64,000 nt of DNA from Sabulicella glaciei (GTDB lineage: Bacteria; Pseudomonadota; Alphaproteobacteria; Acetobacterales; Acetobacteraceae), in NCBI RefSeq assembly GCF_026183895.1, contig NZ_JAPFQI010000001.1, forward strand, positions 401,510-465,509, in the 5' to 3' direction. Positions 10,163 to 18,672 of the stretch are shown here, in pieces. The position numbers and the translations under genes were made by a program. Position 1 is the first letter of the stretch. Each line of letters opens with the position of its first letter. The notes under the pieces were generated by a model, which was not told the DNA's origin, made no database searches, and saw only the letters and a list, made by a program, of their open reading frames with translations.

Positions 10163-10184
10163 GCCAAGCGCGCAGGCGCTTGGC
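10163..10184 (+). other. perfect hairpin abutting tRNA-Leu
   Basis: GCCAAGCGC and its exact reverse complement GCGCTTGGC form a 9-bp stem around the tetraloop GCAG. The right arm extends into the first two bases of the mature tRNA. A smaller stem (GGCCT/AGGCC, 10151-10165) lies just before it. It may mark the 5' processing context of the precursor or attenuate transcription after the upstream gene. No T-run follows, so it is not a classical terminator. Confidence 0.5.
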
Positions 10185-10265
10185 GGGCGTGCCGAAACGG
10201 TAGCCGGAAGGGTCTTAAAAACCCTGGGTCGAAAGGCCGTGCGGGTTCGAATCCCGCCGCCCGCA
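10183..10265 (+). tRNA. tRNA-Leu (UAA)
   Basis: An 83-nt class II tRNA. The acceptor stem GCGGGCG pairs with CGCCCGC. The anticodon stem AGGGT/ACCCT encloses the loop CTTAAAA, giving anticodon TAA. A long variable arm follows, and the T arm is GCGGG-TTCGAAT-CCCGC. The discriminator base is A, as expected for leucine. CCA is not encoded. The gene lies between the molybdenum hydroxylase gene and cysG, 4 bp beyond the cysG stop. Confidence 0.96.
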
Positions 10266-10269
10266 TTCC

Positions 10270-11622
10270 CTAGACCGGGTCCGGCGTCCCCACCACGGCC
10301 TTGGCAGCCGATTGCGGCACCAGCGGAAGCGGGGCCATGCCAACCGCTTCGCCGAGGATCAGCAGCACCGGGCCGTCGCCAGCCCAGTCCTCGCCATGCT
10401 CGACCAGTTCGGCCAAGGTGCCGCGCAACTCACGCTGATCCGGCGTGCCGCCGCGCTCGATCAGCATGCCCGGCGTGGCGTCGTCATAGCCTTCCCAGAT
10501 CATGCCCTGGTGCAACGCCCCCAGGGTGCTCATCCCCATGTAGACGCACAGCGTCTGACCCGGTCGGGCAAGGGCGCGGAAATCAAGATCCAGCACGCCT
10601 TCGCGCGTGTGGCCGGTGACCAGCGTCAGCATCCTCGCCGCGTCGCGGTGGGTGAGGGGGATTCCCGCCTGGGCGGCGCAGCCCAGCGCAGCGGTGACGC
10701 CCGGGACGACCTCGTGCGCGATCCCCGCCTCGCGCAGCGCCGCGGCTTCCTCGCCACCACGGCCGAACACGAAGGGGTCGCCACCCTTCAGGCGGACCAC
10801 GCGCTTGCCTTCGCGCGCCAGCTCCACCAGGAGGGTGTTGATGCCTTCCTGCGGCACGCAATGTTCGCTGCGGCGCTTGCCGACGAAGATGCGCCGCGCA
10901 TCCCGTCGCGCCATCTCCAGCACCGCATCGGGCACCAGCCGGTCATGGACGATCACATCGGCCTCGCCGAGCGCGCGGAGCGCACGCAGGGTCAGCAGGT
11001 CGGCCGCGCCCGGTCCGGCGCCCACAAGCTGGACGAAACCCGCCGGCTGCGTGCCGGCGCGGTCGAGCATGGACAGGAAGGCGGTCTCTGCCTCCAGCTG
11101 CCGGCCCGCTTCCGCCAGCCGTGCCGGAACGCCGGTGAAGGCGCGCTCCAGGAAGGCGCGCCGCGCGGGCAGGGAGGGAAGGCGATCGCGCACCATCGCG
11201 CCGAAGCGCGCGCCCAGCGCGGCGACGCGGCCGAGCAGCGGCGGCAGCGCCGCCTCGATGCGCTGGCGAACCAGGCGCGCCAGCACCGGCGCGGCGCCAC
11301 CGGTCGAGACGGCGATGGTCACGTCCTCGCGCTGGATGATCGCCGGGGTGATGAAGGTGCAGAGTTCCGGCCGGTCCACCACGTTTACCGGGATGCCGCG
11401 CGCCAGGCAGGCGCCATGCAGGGCGACGAGGTCCTCCTCCTCGGCACCGGCGCCGACCGCCAAGGCGATGCCGTCCAGCAACTCGGGCGTGAAGCGCCGT
11501 GCCGCGCGCATCGTTGCACCAGACGCGCGCAGCAGCGCCGCCTTAGCCTCCAGCGCCTCGCCCTCGCCCAGCAGGAGGACGTCGCGCCCCTGCAGTTCGA
11601 GGAAAGCCGGAAAATGTCGCAT
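10270..11622 (-). CDS. cysG: siroheme synthase CysG (trifunctional)
   Basis: This 450-residue protein is close to the 457 of E. coli CysG. The N-terminal half (1-150) is the precorrin-2 dehydrogenase/sirohydrochlorin ferrochelatase. It has the conserved Asp in VNVVDRP (D83) and the stretch AVSTGGAAPVLARLVR. The C-terminal half, from about residue 195 (VQLVGAGPGAADLLTLRAL), is the uroporphyrinogen-III C-methyltransferase with LKGGDPFVFGRGGEE. Together they make siroheme for sulfite or nitrite reductase. The NAD-binding loop reads LLGEGEALEAK where most homologues have a GGG-type loop, a mild departure. The start ATG overlaps the stop of a decayed upstream frame as ATGA. Confidence 0.94.
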   Translation of the reverse strand: MRHFPAFLELQGRDVLLLGEGEALEAKAALLRASGATMRAARRFTPELLDGIALAVGAGAEEEDLVALHGACLARGIPVNVVDRPELCTFITPAIIQREDVTIAVSTGGAAPVLARLVRQRIEAALPPLLGRVAALGARFGAMVRDRLPSLPARRAFLERAFTGVPARLAEAGRQLEAETAFLSMLDRAGTQPAGFVQLVGAGPGAADLLTLRALRALGEADVIVHDRLVPDAVLEMARRDARRIFVGKRRSEHCVPQEGINTLLVELAREGKRVVRLKGGDPFVFGRGGEEAAALREAGIAHEVVPGVTAALGCAAQAGIPLTHRDAARMLTLVTGHTREGVLDLDFRALARPGQTLCVYMGMSTLGALHQGMIWEGYDDATPGMLIERGGTPDQRELRGTLAELVEHGEDWAGDGPVLLILGEAVGMAPLPLVPQSAAKAVVGTPDPV

Positions 11623-11786
11623 CAGACGGGCTCCAGCGCTTCAGTCAGCAAGGCTTCGGGTTCCGGCTTGCGGAAACGGCAACCCGTGCCCGCGGTGCAG
11701 GCATGTCCTATCGCTGCCACATCACGGCCGCCTGCCACAATGGCCGACCATATGTGGTCTTTACTGACTCCCTTGCGATTGCAGGC
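11622..11786 (-). pseudogene. remnant of BFD-like [2Fe-2S] domain (nasA/nirB C-terminus)
   Basis: The 54 codons before cysG read like the C-terminal BFD-like iron-sulfur domain of assimilatory nitrate reductase (NasA) or nitrite reductase (NirB). The pieces are CNRKGVSKDHIWSAI, then IVAGGRDVAAIG, then AGTGCRFRKPEPEALL. Intact domains have a C-x-C and a later C-G-S-C; here only one cysteine of each pair remains. Upstream, the frame turns into unrecognisable sequence. The fragment ends in TGA overlapping the cysG ATG, as in an intact nasA-cysG operon. I infer that a nitrate-assimilation gene was lost and only its translationally coupled tail remains. The identification rests on a short, degenerate match. 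Confidence 0.55.
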
Positions 11787-12350
11787 ATTTGCAGCGTGCG
11801 ACGGTGCGTCGAGAACGGTGCCAAGCGTCCCCATCGAGAGCGCGCGCTGACCGCGACTCCATGCTGCGCGATGCTTTCCTGGACCCACTGCTTCGAGGCG
11901 CAGCTTCGGCCATTCCAGTCCGGGTGCGCGCGCATCACGTCCGACCGAGCCGTGCCGAAGAGCAGCCCTTTGGCCGGGCTGCGTCTCGGCTCCGCCCCGT
12001 CCTGTGCAGCGAAGATGGCGCTGGCCTAGTCCTTGCCCGCGGTCGAATGGTTGAACCCTGAGCTCCACGGCGTCACCCCCGTTGGGTGGTCGCGAAGTCG
12101 CCGACGAATCAGGCAAGGATGCGGCGTTCGGGCCCAGTTTTCGCCGCATCCTATTCGGGGTCACGTGGATGGCGCAGCGAGACGCCGAAAGGGCCGACCG
12201 CGGCGAGCCTCGCGCGAGCGGCGAAATGCGTCCATTCGATCCGGATGGCCTTCGCGAAACTCAGCCGCAATCCGGAGTACGCATCGCCCGCGACGCGAGG
12301 GGCCACCCATGACCCAGGCCATCAAATCCGTCCGAACTGTGGCCTCCGCG
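11787..12350. other. decayed, gene-poor region
   Basis: About 560 bp without a convincing gene. On the minus strand, short stretches still have coding-like third positions: 12025 to about 11708, read in a frame containing VMRAHPDWNGRSCASKQWVQ, and about 12325-12165, containing LRLSFAKAIRIEWTHFAAR. They lie in different frames with stops between, which suggests one or more genes eroded by indels. Neither piece could be assigned to a family. No terminal repeats or transposase motifs were seen. Confidence 0.45.
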
Positions 12351-12785
12351 CTACGGCGAAGGCGGCATCAGCACCACGCGGACGCCGGAAGCACGGGCCA
12401 CCCCGGCCGGGCCACGCTGCACGAAGCCGCGCGTGCGCGCCTCGGCGCGGATGCGGTCCCGCTCTAGCCCCATCTTCGCCAGTTCCTCGCTGATGGAGCG
12501 CGCCCGCCGTGCCGCCAGGCGGCTCGCCGTCTCCGCGCCGCCTTCATCCGGCGCTGCGAAGCCCAGAACGCACAGATTGCGCGAGGGCGTCGCCTTGGCC
12601 TGGGCCACGATTTCCCCCAGCGGGTCGAGCGCGGCGGCTTCCGCGCGGTCCCTCGCGCGACCGAAGGCGACGATCGCGTAATCCTCCTCCAGCCGCTCCG
12701 CGCCGACGCAGGAGAATTCGCGGATCTGGGCCCCAGCCGGCGTGGCGCTGAGCAGAAGCAGGGTGGCGAGGGCGGTGCGCATCAT
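12351..12785 (-). CDS. secreted OmpA-like C-terminal domain protein
   Basis: This small protein of 144 residues has a signal peptide (MRTALATLLLLSATPAGAQ, cleavage near residue 20). The rest resembles an OmpA/MotB peptidoglycan-associated fold: a strand-helix start (YAIVAFGRARDRAEAAALDP), a middle strand (NLCVLGFAAPDEGGAE) and the typical RLAARRARSISEELAKMGL helix. It is short and lacks a membrane barrel or lipobox, so it is probably periplasmic and may bind the cell wall. The ATG at 12785 overlaps the TGA of the upstream JmjC gene, showing tight coupling. OmpA-like function is inferred from pattern only. Confidence 0.65.
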   Translation of the reverse strand: MMRTALATLLLLSATPAGAQIREFSCVGAERLEEDYAIVAFGRARDRAEAAALDPLGEIVAQAKATPSRNLCVLGFAAPDEGGAETASRLAARRARSISEELAKMGLERDRIRAEARTRGFVQRGPAGVARASGVRVVLMPPSP

Positions 12786-14014
12786 GCCGGCACTACCAAC
12801 CCGGCAACCTTCAGCTTGCCGAGCAGCCCTGCGGCATCCGCGCCCGGATGCGCCTTCGCCAGCTCGCTTTCCGTCAAGTCGGGCCGCGCCAGCGCCCAGG
12901 CCGCCGCCTCTGCCTCTGGCGGGGAGAGCGGAAGCGCGCCGCTCGGCGTCTTCAGCACCCATTCCGTGCCGCGACGCACCGGCTTGGCCCCGGTCGCGAC
13001 GATGCGGAAGGCGGTGGCGTCCGCCCCATCCGCATCGCCCGCGCCAGCACCCTCCGGCGCCATGCCGCGCCATCCCAGCAAGTCGTTGCCGCCTCGGCGG
13101 TAGCGAAAATCGGCGACGAAGCGCTCCAGCACCTCCATCACCTTGGGATCCTTGCACAGCTCGGCGATGCGCTGGCCCAGTTGCCCCGCGCGTTGCGTCA
13201 GCGCGAACTTGGCGGCGGCGGAGCCATCCTGGCGCGGCAGGGGCTGGCGGAAGGCGGCCTCGTAGAGCACGCGCTCGCCCAGGATGGTCATCAGATCCAT
13301 TCCCACCGGCGCATGGGCGCCATAGGCGACGTGGACGGAAGCCGGCGCCTCGGCCAGCGCGTCGTGATACCAGCCGCGCGGCAGGTAAAGCAGGTCGCCC
13401 GGCTTCATCAGCACCTTGGCGCGCAACCTGCCCTTCGCCTGCTCGTGATGCTCCTGCGTCTGGGAGCGGAAGATGGGATGGCTGATCGGCCACTCGGCGC
13501 GGCCCTCCCACACGTTCCAGGTCTTCTCGCCCTCGACCTGCACTGCCCACACGTCATGCGTGTCGTAATGCGCCGGGAATGCCTTGTGCGACTGCCAGGA
13601 GATGTAGACATTCGCCTGCGCCTTCCCGAGGCCGGCAGATTCGATCGCGTGGGAAACCGATGCGAGGCCTGGCGTCAGGCTGTCCACGTCGTTCATGACG
13701 ACGCTCGCCCCGCGCTTCACCCAATCGCGTACCTTGTCCACCACGGGCTGCATCAGCGTGCCGCCTTCGTCGCGCCCCGTGCTGCTCGCGCAGTATTCGT
13801 GCGGCGGCACGGGCTTGCCATCCAACACAAGCTTGAGCGAGTGCGACGACCAGGCGTGGGTCATGTCCAGCAGCCGGTTGATCTGCCGCCAGGACAGGAC
13901 GGAGGCGAATTTCGCCGGGTCCCCCTTCAGGTGCAGCGGCTGCTTGTCATGGTATTCCGCGAAGAACTGCTCCGGCGTCATGGGCGCCAGAAGCTGGGCG
14001 AGGTTCATGGTCAT
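12782..14014 (-). CDS. JmjC/cupin-type ribosomal oxygenase-like protein
   Basis: This 410-residue protein of the JmjC-like cupin family includes bacterial ribosomal oxygenases that hydroxylate ribosomal protein residues using Fe(II) and 2-oxoglutarate. Metal ligands are visible as H149-x-D151 (AHYDTHDVWAVQ) and H217 (LPRGWYHDAL), with LMKPGDLLYLPRGW framing the last one. The C-terminal third looks like the winged-helix/dimerisation region of these enzymes. The protein target cannot be told from sequence. The ATG at 14014 was chosen because GGAGG sits six bases before it; alternatives are 14026 and 14008. It is coupled to the OmpA-like gene and divergent from the glutamate dehydrogenase. Confidence 0.85.
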   Translation of the reverse strand: MTMNLAQLLAPMTPEQFFAEYHDKQPLHLKGDPAKFASVLSWRQINRLLDMTHAWSSHSLKLVLDGKPVPPHEYCASSTGRDEGGTLMQPVVDKVRDWVKRGASVVMNDVDSLTPGLASVSHAIESAGLGKAQANVYISWQSHKAFPAHYDTHDVWAVQVEGEKTWNVWEGRAEWPISHPIFRSQTQEHHEQAKGRLRAKVLMKPGDLLYLPRGWYHDALAEAPASVHVAYGAHAPVGMDLMTILGERVLYEAAFRQPLPRQDGSAAAKFALTQRAGQLGQRIAELCKDPKVMEVLERFVADFRYRRGGNDLLGWRGMAPEGAGAGDADGADATAFRIVATGAKPVRRGTEWVLKTPSGALPLSPPEAEAAAWALARPDLTESELAKAHPGADAAGLLGKLKVAGLVVPA

Positions 14015-14151
14015 GTCCGCCTCCATAGCGAATGCGCGACGGAACTTCACGCGCGGCCGGCAACCCCGACCCGTTCCACGACCTTGCCCCACCCGACCCT
14101 GGACGGGGAAGGCCCCCCTGGCCCATGGTCGGCCGCAACTGGAGGACACGG

Positions 14152-17100
14152 ATGCCTGAAGCCCCCAATTCCACGCGCGACCCGTTGCGGCAGGAGATCC
14201 TCGCCGCGGCCTCCCGCCGCGTGCCCGAAGGCTTCGCGCAACGTCTCCTGCCGGCCCTGTTCCATGATGTTCCGACGCCGGAACTGGCCGCCCGGCCGCC
14301 CGAGGCGCTGGCCGCTGCCGCCGCCTCCCTGGCCGACCTCGCCGCGTCGCGCCGAAAGGACGAGGCGGCGATCCGCCTGACCCCGCCCGGCGCCGGTAGC
14401 GGCCCGCACGCCGTTGCGGAACTCGTGACGGACGACATGCCCTTCCTGGTGGACAGCGTCCTCGCCGCGTTGACCCAGCACGGGCGCGTCGTGAAGGAGT
14501 TGCTGCACCCGATCCTGGACGGGCAGAGCCTGATGCGCGTCAGCGTCGCCGCCGCGCCGGGCCAGCTTCTTTCCACGGCGCGGCCCGGCGACTGGCCGAC
14601 CGTGGAGGCGGCGCTGCGCCGCGCCATGGCCGATGTGCGCGCCGCGGTGTCGGATTTCCCGCGCATGGCGGAATTGCTGCGCGGCGCGGAGGAGGAGGCC
14701 GGCGGCGGCGAGGCGGCCGAATTCCTGCGCTGGATGGGCGATGATAATTTCGTGCTCCTCGGCCACCGCCGCCTCGTCCTGAACGGGGAGGGAGCGGAAG
14801 CGGTGCCGGAGGAGAATCTCGGCTTGCTGCGCTCGCCCGAGCTTCCCGTCTTCGACGCGCTGGCACACTTGCCGGAGATCGCGCCCTCCATCCGCGCGGC
14901 GCTGGTGGAAGGTCCACCGGTCACCGTGGCAAAGGCGAACATGCGCGCGACCGTCCACCGGCCGCAGCATGCCGACGTGGTGGCGACACGCGGTCCCGAT
15001 GGGGCGCGGCTCTTCCTGGGCCTCTTCGCCGCGGCTGCCTACAACCGCAACCCGCGCTCCATTCCGCTGCTGCGCGGCAAGGTGGAGCGCATCCTGGATG
15101 CGGCCGGCGTCTCGCCCTCCACCCATGACGGCCGCGCCCTGCGCAACATCCTCGACACCTGGCCGCGCGACGAGCTGTTCCAGGCGAGCGAAGCCGAGAT
15201 CCTCGAAGGCGCGCGCCGCGCGCTGGACCTGACGATCCGTCCGCGCCCCGCCCTCTACCTGCGGCGAGACCCATTCGGCCGCTTCACCAGCGCCATTGCA
15301 TGGCTGCCGCGGGAAAGCTTCGACACGCGGCTGCGCCACCATGTCGGCGGGATGCTGGCGCGCGCGCTCGGCGGACGGCTTTCCGCCTTCTACATCGCGC
15401 TGGGCGACGCGCCGCTGGCCCGCGTCCATTACATCATCGGCACCGACCCGACCGCCGCGCGCGAGGTGGATCAGGCGGCGCTGGAGGCGGCCATCACCCA
15501 GGCGGCGCGCTCCTTCCCCGAGCGTCTCGCCGAGGCCTTGTCGGCTGAGCGCGGCGAGGCGGCGGCCGGCGAGGCACTGTCCGTCTGGCGCGACGCCTTC
15601 CCGGCCTCCTACCGCGAGGGCGAGGATGCGGGCTCCGCCGGGCAGGACCTGGCCCTGGCCGAGCGGGCGGTCGGCACGAATCGTCCCGCCGCGCTTCTGG
15701 CCCGCGCCCCGGGCGCGCCCGCCGACCGCGTCGTGTTGCGCCTTGCCATGCCGGGCGCACCGCTGGCCCTGGCCGACGTGCTGCCCATCTTCGAAAGCCT
15801 GGACCTCCGCGCCATCGAGGAGGTGCCGCATCGCCTTTCCCCGCAGGGGCGCGAGGCGATGACGCTGCACGTCTTCCAGCTCGACGTCCGTGCGAAATGG
15901 GAGGAGGGGCGGGCGCCACTTCTGCTCGACGCGCTCGACGCCTTGCTGTCCGGCCAGGCCGAGGCGGACGGGTTCAACCGGCTCATCCTGCGCGCCGGCC
16001 TTTCCTGGCGCGAATGCTGGCTGCTCCGCGCCATCTTCCGCTGGTGCAAGCAGGTGGGCTTCCCCTTCGCGCAGGAGAGCGTCACCGCCGCCCTGGCCCA
16101 GGAGGCGAAGGCCGCTGGGCTGCTGGTGCGCCTGTTCCACGCCCGCTTCGCCGAGGAACCTGGAGGGAATGAGGAGGAGGCCGAAGCCGCCTTCGCCCGG
16201 GCCCTGGACGAAGTGGCGGACCGGGATGCCGACCGCATCCTCCGCCGCATGAAGGTCGTGCTGGACGCGATGCTCCGAACCAACTTTTTCGGTGAGAAGC
16301 CCTACCTCGCCTTCAAGCTGGATAGTGCGCGGGCGGGCGACATGCCGGCACCGCGCCCGTGGCGGGAGATCTTCGTCCATACGCCTACAATGGAAGGCTG
16401 TCACCTGCGCGCCGGCCCCGTCGCGCGCGGCGGCATACGCTGGTCCGACCGGCGCGAGGATTTCCGCACCGAGATCCTTGGGCTGATGAAGGCGCAACGC
16501 CTCAAGAACGTCGTCATCGTCCCTACCGGCGCCAAGGGCGGCTTCGTCCTGAAGGGCGTGGTCCCGACGGAGCGCGAGGCGCTGCAGCAGACCGGCATCG
16601 CCGCCTACAAGAGCCTCGTGCGCGGAATGCTGGATCTGACGGACAACTTGCGGGGCAAGGAGGTGGTGACTCCGCCTGGGATCCGCCGCCGCGACGGGGA
16701 CGACCCCTACATCGTCGCCGCCGCCGACAAGGGCACCGCCACCTTCAGCGACATCGCCAACGGGCTTTCGGACGAATACGGGTTCTGGCTGGGCGATGCC
16801 TTCGCCAGCGGCGGTTCCGCCGGCTACGACCACAAGGGCATGGGGATCACGGCGCGCGGCGCCTGGGTGATGGTGGAGCGCCATTTCACCGAGACGCTGG
16901 GCCGCTCCATCCACGACGCGCCCTTCACCGCTTCGGGCGTGGGCGACATGTCGGGCGACGTCTTCGGCAACGGCTTGTTGATCTCGAAGCAGACGAAGCT
17001 GCTCGCCGCCTTCGACCATCGCCACATCTTCCTCGACCCCGATCCGGACCCGGCCGAAAGCTACGCGGAGCGGGAGCGCCTGTTCGGTCTCCCGCGCTCC

Positions 17101-18672
17101 TCCTGGGCCGACTACGACGCCGGGCGCATCAGCCGGGGCGGCGGCGTGTTTTCGCGCCAGCAGAAAACCATCCCGCTCTCCCCCGAGGCGCGCGAGATGC
17201 TGGGCATCGAGGCGGAAAGCGCGGAGCCGGCCGAGGTGATGCGCGCCATCCTCCGCATGAGGGTGGACCTGCTGTACTTCGGCGGCATCGGCACCTACGT
17301 GAAGTCCTCCGCCGAAAGCCACGCCGATGCGGGCGACCGCGCCAATGACGCGATCCGCGTGGATGGGAAGGACCTGCATGCCCGCGTGGTGGGGGAGGGG
17401 GCCAACCTCGCCGTCACCCAGTCCGGGCGCGTGGAGGCGGCGCGGGCCGGCGTCCGGCTCAACACCGACGCGATGGACAATTCCGCCGGCGTCTCCACCT
17501 CGGACCACGAGGTCAACATCAAGATCCTGCTGGCCGATGCGGAGGCGGAGGGCGTGCTGACCCGGCGCGGCCGCGACGACCTCCTGGCCGCCATGACGGA
17601 GGAAGTCGCGGCGCTGGTGCTGCGCGACAACCACCTGCAATCCGTCGCCCTGTCGCTGGAGGGCATGGCCGGCGCCGCTGCCCTTCCGGCCCACACGGCC
17701 CTGATGGCGCGGCTGGAGGCCGAGGGCATCCTGGACCGCGAGGTCGCGGGCCTGCCCGACGCGGCCGCGCTCGCGGAGCGCATCGTCGCCGGGGACGCGC
17801 TGACCCGTCCCGCCATCGCCGCCCTCATGCCCTTCGCCAAGCTCTGGCTCGCGGAGGCCCTGGGCGAGAGCACTCTGCCCGATAATCCGGAATTCTCTGA
17901 ACTCCTGCACGACTACTTCCCGACGCCGCTGCGCGAGGAGCCCTATGCGGGGTTCATCGCCCGCCATCGCTTGCGCCGCGAACTGGTCGCGACGGCGCTT
18001 TCCAACCGGGTGGTCAATCGGCTCGGCCTCGCCGGCCTGTCGCGCCTGACCGCAGAGGCGGGCCCAGCGGAGATCGTCGCCGCCGCCTTTCTAGCGGATG
18101 CGCTGTTCGGGCTGGAAGCGCGGTTCGAGGAAGCGGAGGCCCTGCCGCCCGACGAACGCCTCGCCGCGCAATGTGCCCTGCGCGAATTGATGGAGGCCGC
18201 GACGGCGGAGTTGCTTCCCTTCCTGCGCCAAGGCATCGGCCCAGCCCTGACGGAGCTTCGCCCTGGCCTTGCGGCCCTGGCGGTAGGGCAGGAAGCGGCC
18301 AGCCTTCGCGACTTCCTCCAGAGCGCGCCCCGCCTCGCGGTCGCGCCTCCCATCCTGCGCCTTGCCGCCCGCCAGGGCGCTGCTCCGCCGGAAGCCGCGA
18401 AGGCCTGGGAGGAGGTGGGGCAGCACTTCATGCTCGACGCGCTGCGCGATGCGATCCGCCGCGCCCCGCTGCGCGGCCCCTTCGCCGACCGTGCCCGTGC
18501 CGCCCTTCTGGGCGAGCTGCGCGACATGCAGTCGCGCCTGGCAGCGTCGGTGCTGCAAGGCCGTGCCCCGGAACCGGGCGCCGCGGTGCCACTGCTGCGC
18601 GATGCGACGCGCACCCCGGACTTCGCTGCTGCCAGCGTGGCCCTGCGCGCTCTCGCGCTGGTGGAGGCATGA
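14152..18672 (+). CDS. NAD-specific glutamate dehydrogenase, large type
   Basis: This 1,506-residue enzyme of the 180-kDa GDH class catalyses oxidative deamination of glutamate to 2-oxoglutarate and ammonium with NAD. A long N-terminal regulatory half (ACT-like segments) precedes the catalytic core. Around residues 760-800 is the substrate and lysine region GGIRWSDRREDFRTEILGLM followed by VIVPTGAKGGFVLKG. Later come DKGTATFSDIAN and the Rossmann region with GEGANLAVTQSGR. Length and order fit the family. The start at 14152 has GGAGG nine bases upstream. It feeds carbon from glutamate into the TCA cycle, for example glutamate from the hut pathway. The MFS gene follows with an ATGA overlap. 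Confidence 0.95.
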   Translation: MPEAPNSTRDPLRQEILAAASRRVPEGFAQRLLPALFHDVPTPELAARPPEALAAAAASLADLAASRRKDEAAIRLTPPGAGSGPHAVAELVTDDMPFLVDSVLAALTQHGRVVKELLHPILDGQSLMRVSVAAAPGQLLSTARPGDWPTVEAALRRAMADVRAAVSDFPRMAELLRGAEEEAGGGEAAEFLRWMGDDNFVLLGHRRLVLNGEGAEAVPEENLGLLRSPELPVFDALAHLPEIAPSIRAALVEGPPVTVAKANMRATVHRPQHADVVATRGPDGARLFLGLFAAAAYNRNPRSIPLLRGKVERILDAAGVSPSTHDGRALRNILDTWPRDELFQASEAEILEGARRALDLTIRPRPALYLRRDPFGRFTSAIAWLPRESFDTRLRHHVGGMLARALGGRLSAFYIALGDAPLARVHYIIGTDPTAAREVDQAALEAAITQAARSFPERLAEALSAERGEAAAGEALSVWRDAFPASYREGEDAGSAGQDLALAERAVGTNRPAALLARAPGAPADRVVLRLAMPGAPLALADVLPIFESLDLRAIEEVPHRLSPQGREAMTLHVFQLDVRAKWEEGRAPLLLDALDALLSGQAEADGFNRLILRAGLSWRECWLLRAIFRWCKQVGFPFAQESVTAALAQEAKAAGLLVRLFHARFAEEPGGNEEEAEAAFARALDEVADRDADRILRRMKVVLDAMLRTNFFGEKPYLAFKLDSARAGDMPAPRPWREIFVHTPTMEGCHLRAGPVARGGIRWSDRREDFRTEILGLMKAQRLKNVVIVPTGAKGGFVLKGVVPTEREALQQTGIAAYKSLVRGMLDLTDNLRGKEVVTPPGIRRRDGDDPYIVAAADKGTATFSDIANGLSDEYGFWLGDAFASGGSAGYDHKGMGITARGAWVMVERHFTETLGRSIHDAPFTASGVGDMSGDVFGNGLLISKQTKLLAAFDHRHIFLDPDPDPAESYAERERLFGLPRSSWADYDAGRISRGGGVFSRQQKTIPLSPEAREMLGIEAESAEPAEVMRAILRMRVDLLYFGGIGTYVKSSAESHADAGDRANDAIRVDGKDLHARVVGEGANLAVTQSGRVEAARAGVRLNTDAMDNSAGVSTSDHEVNIKILLADAEAEGVLTRRGRDDLLAAMTEEVAALVLRDNHLQSVALSLEGMAGAAALPAHTALMARLEAEGILDREVAGLPDAAALAERIVAGDALTRPAIAALMPFAKLWLAEALGESTLPDNPEFSELLHDYFPTPLREEPYAGFIARHRLRRELVATALSNRVVNRLGLAGLSRLTAEAGPAEIVAAAFLADALFGLEARFEEAEALPPDERLAAQCALRELMEAATAELLPFLRQGIGPALTELRPGLAALAVGQEAASLRDFLQSAPRLAVAPPILRLAARQGAAPPEAAKAWEEVGQHFMLDALRDAIRRAPLRGPFADRARAALLGELRDMQSRLAASVLQGRAPEPGAAVPLLRDATRTPDFAAASVALRALALVEA

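Noticed and set aside
11748-11761. Palindrome GACCATATGTGGTC
   Set aside because: It lies inside the decayed BFD reading frame and has no partner site or promoter context.
11703-12029. Rightward frame of 108 codons in the cysG upstream region
   Set aside because: Its codon use is poor, it has no recognisable motif, and the opposite strand carries the better coding signal and the BFD remnant.
14047-17967. 1,306-codon leftward frame opposite glutamate dehydrogenase
   Set aside because: An uninterrupted antisense frame arises easily in this GC-rich gene; its sequence is His/Arg/Gly-rich with no family resemblance.
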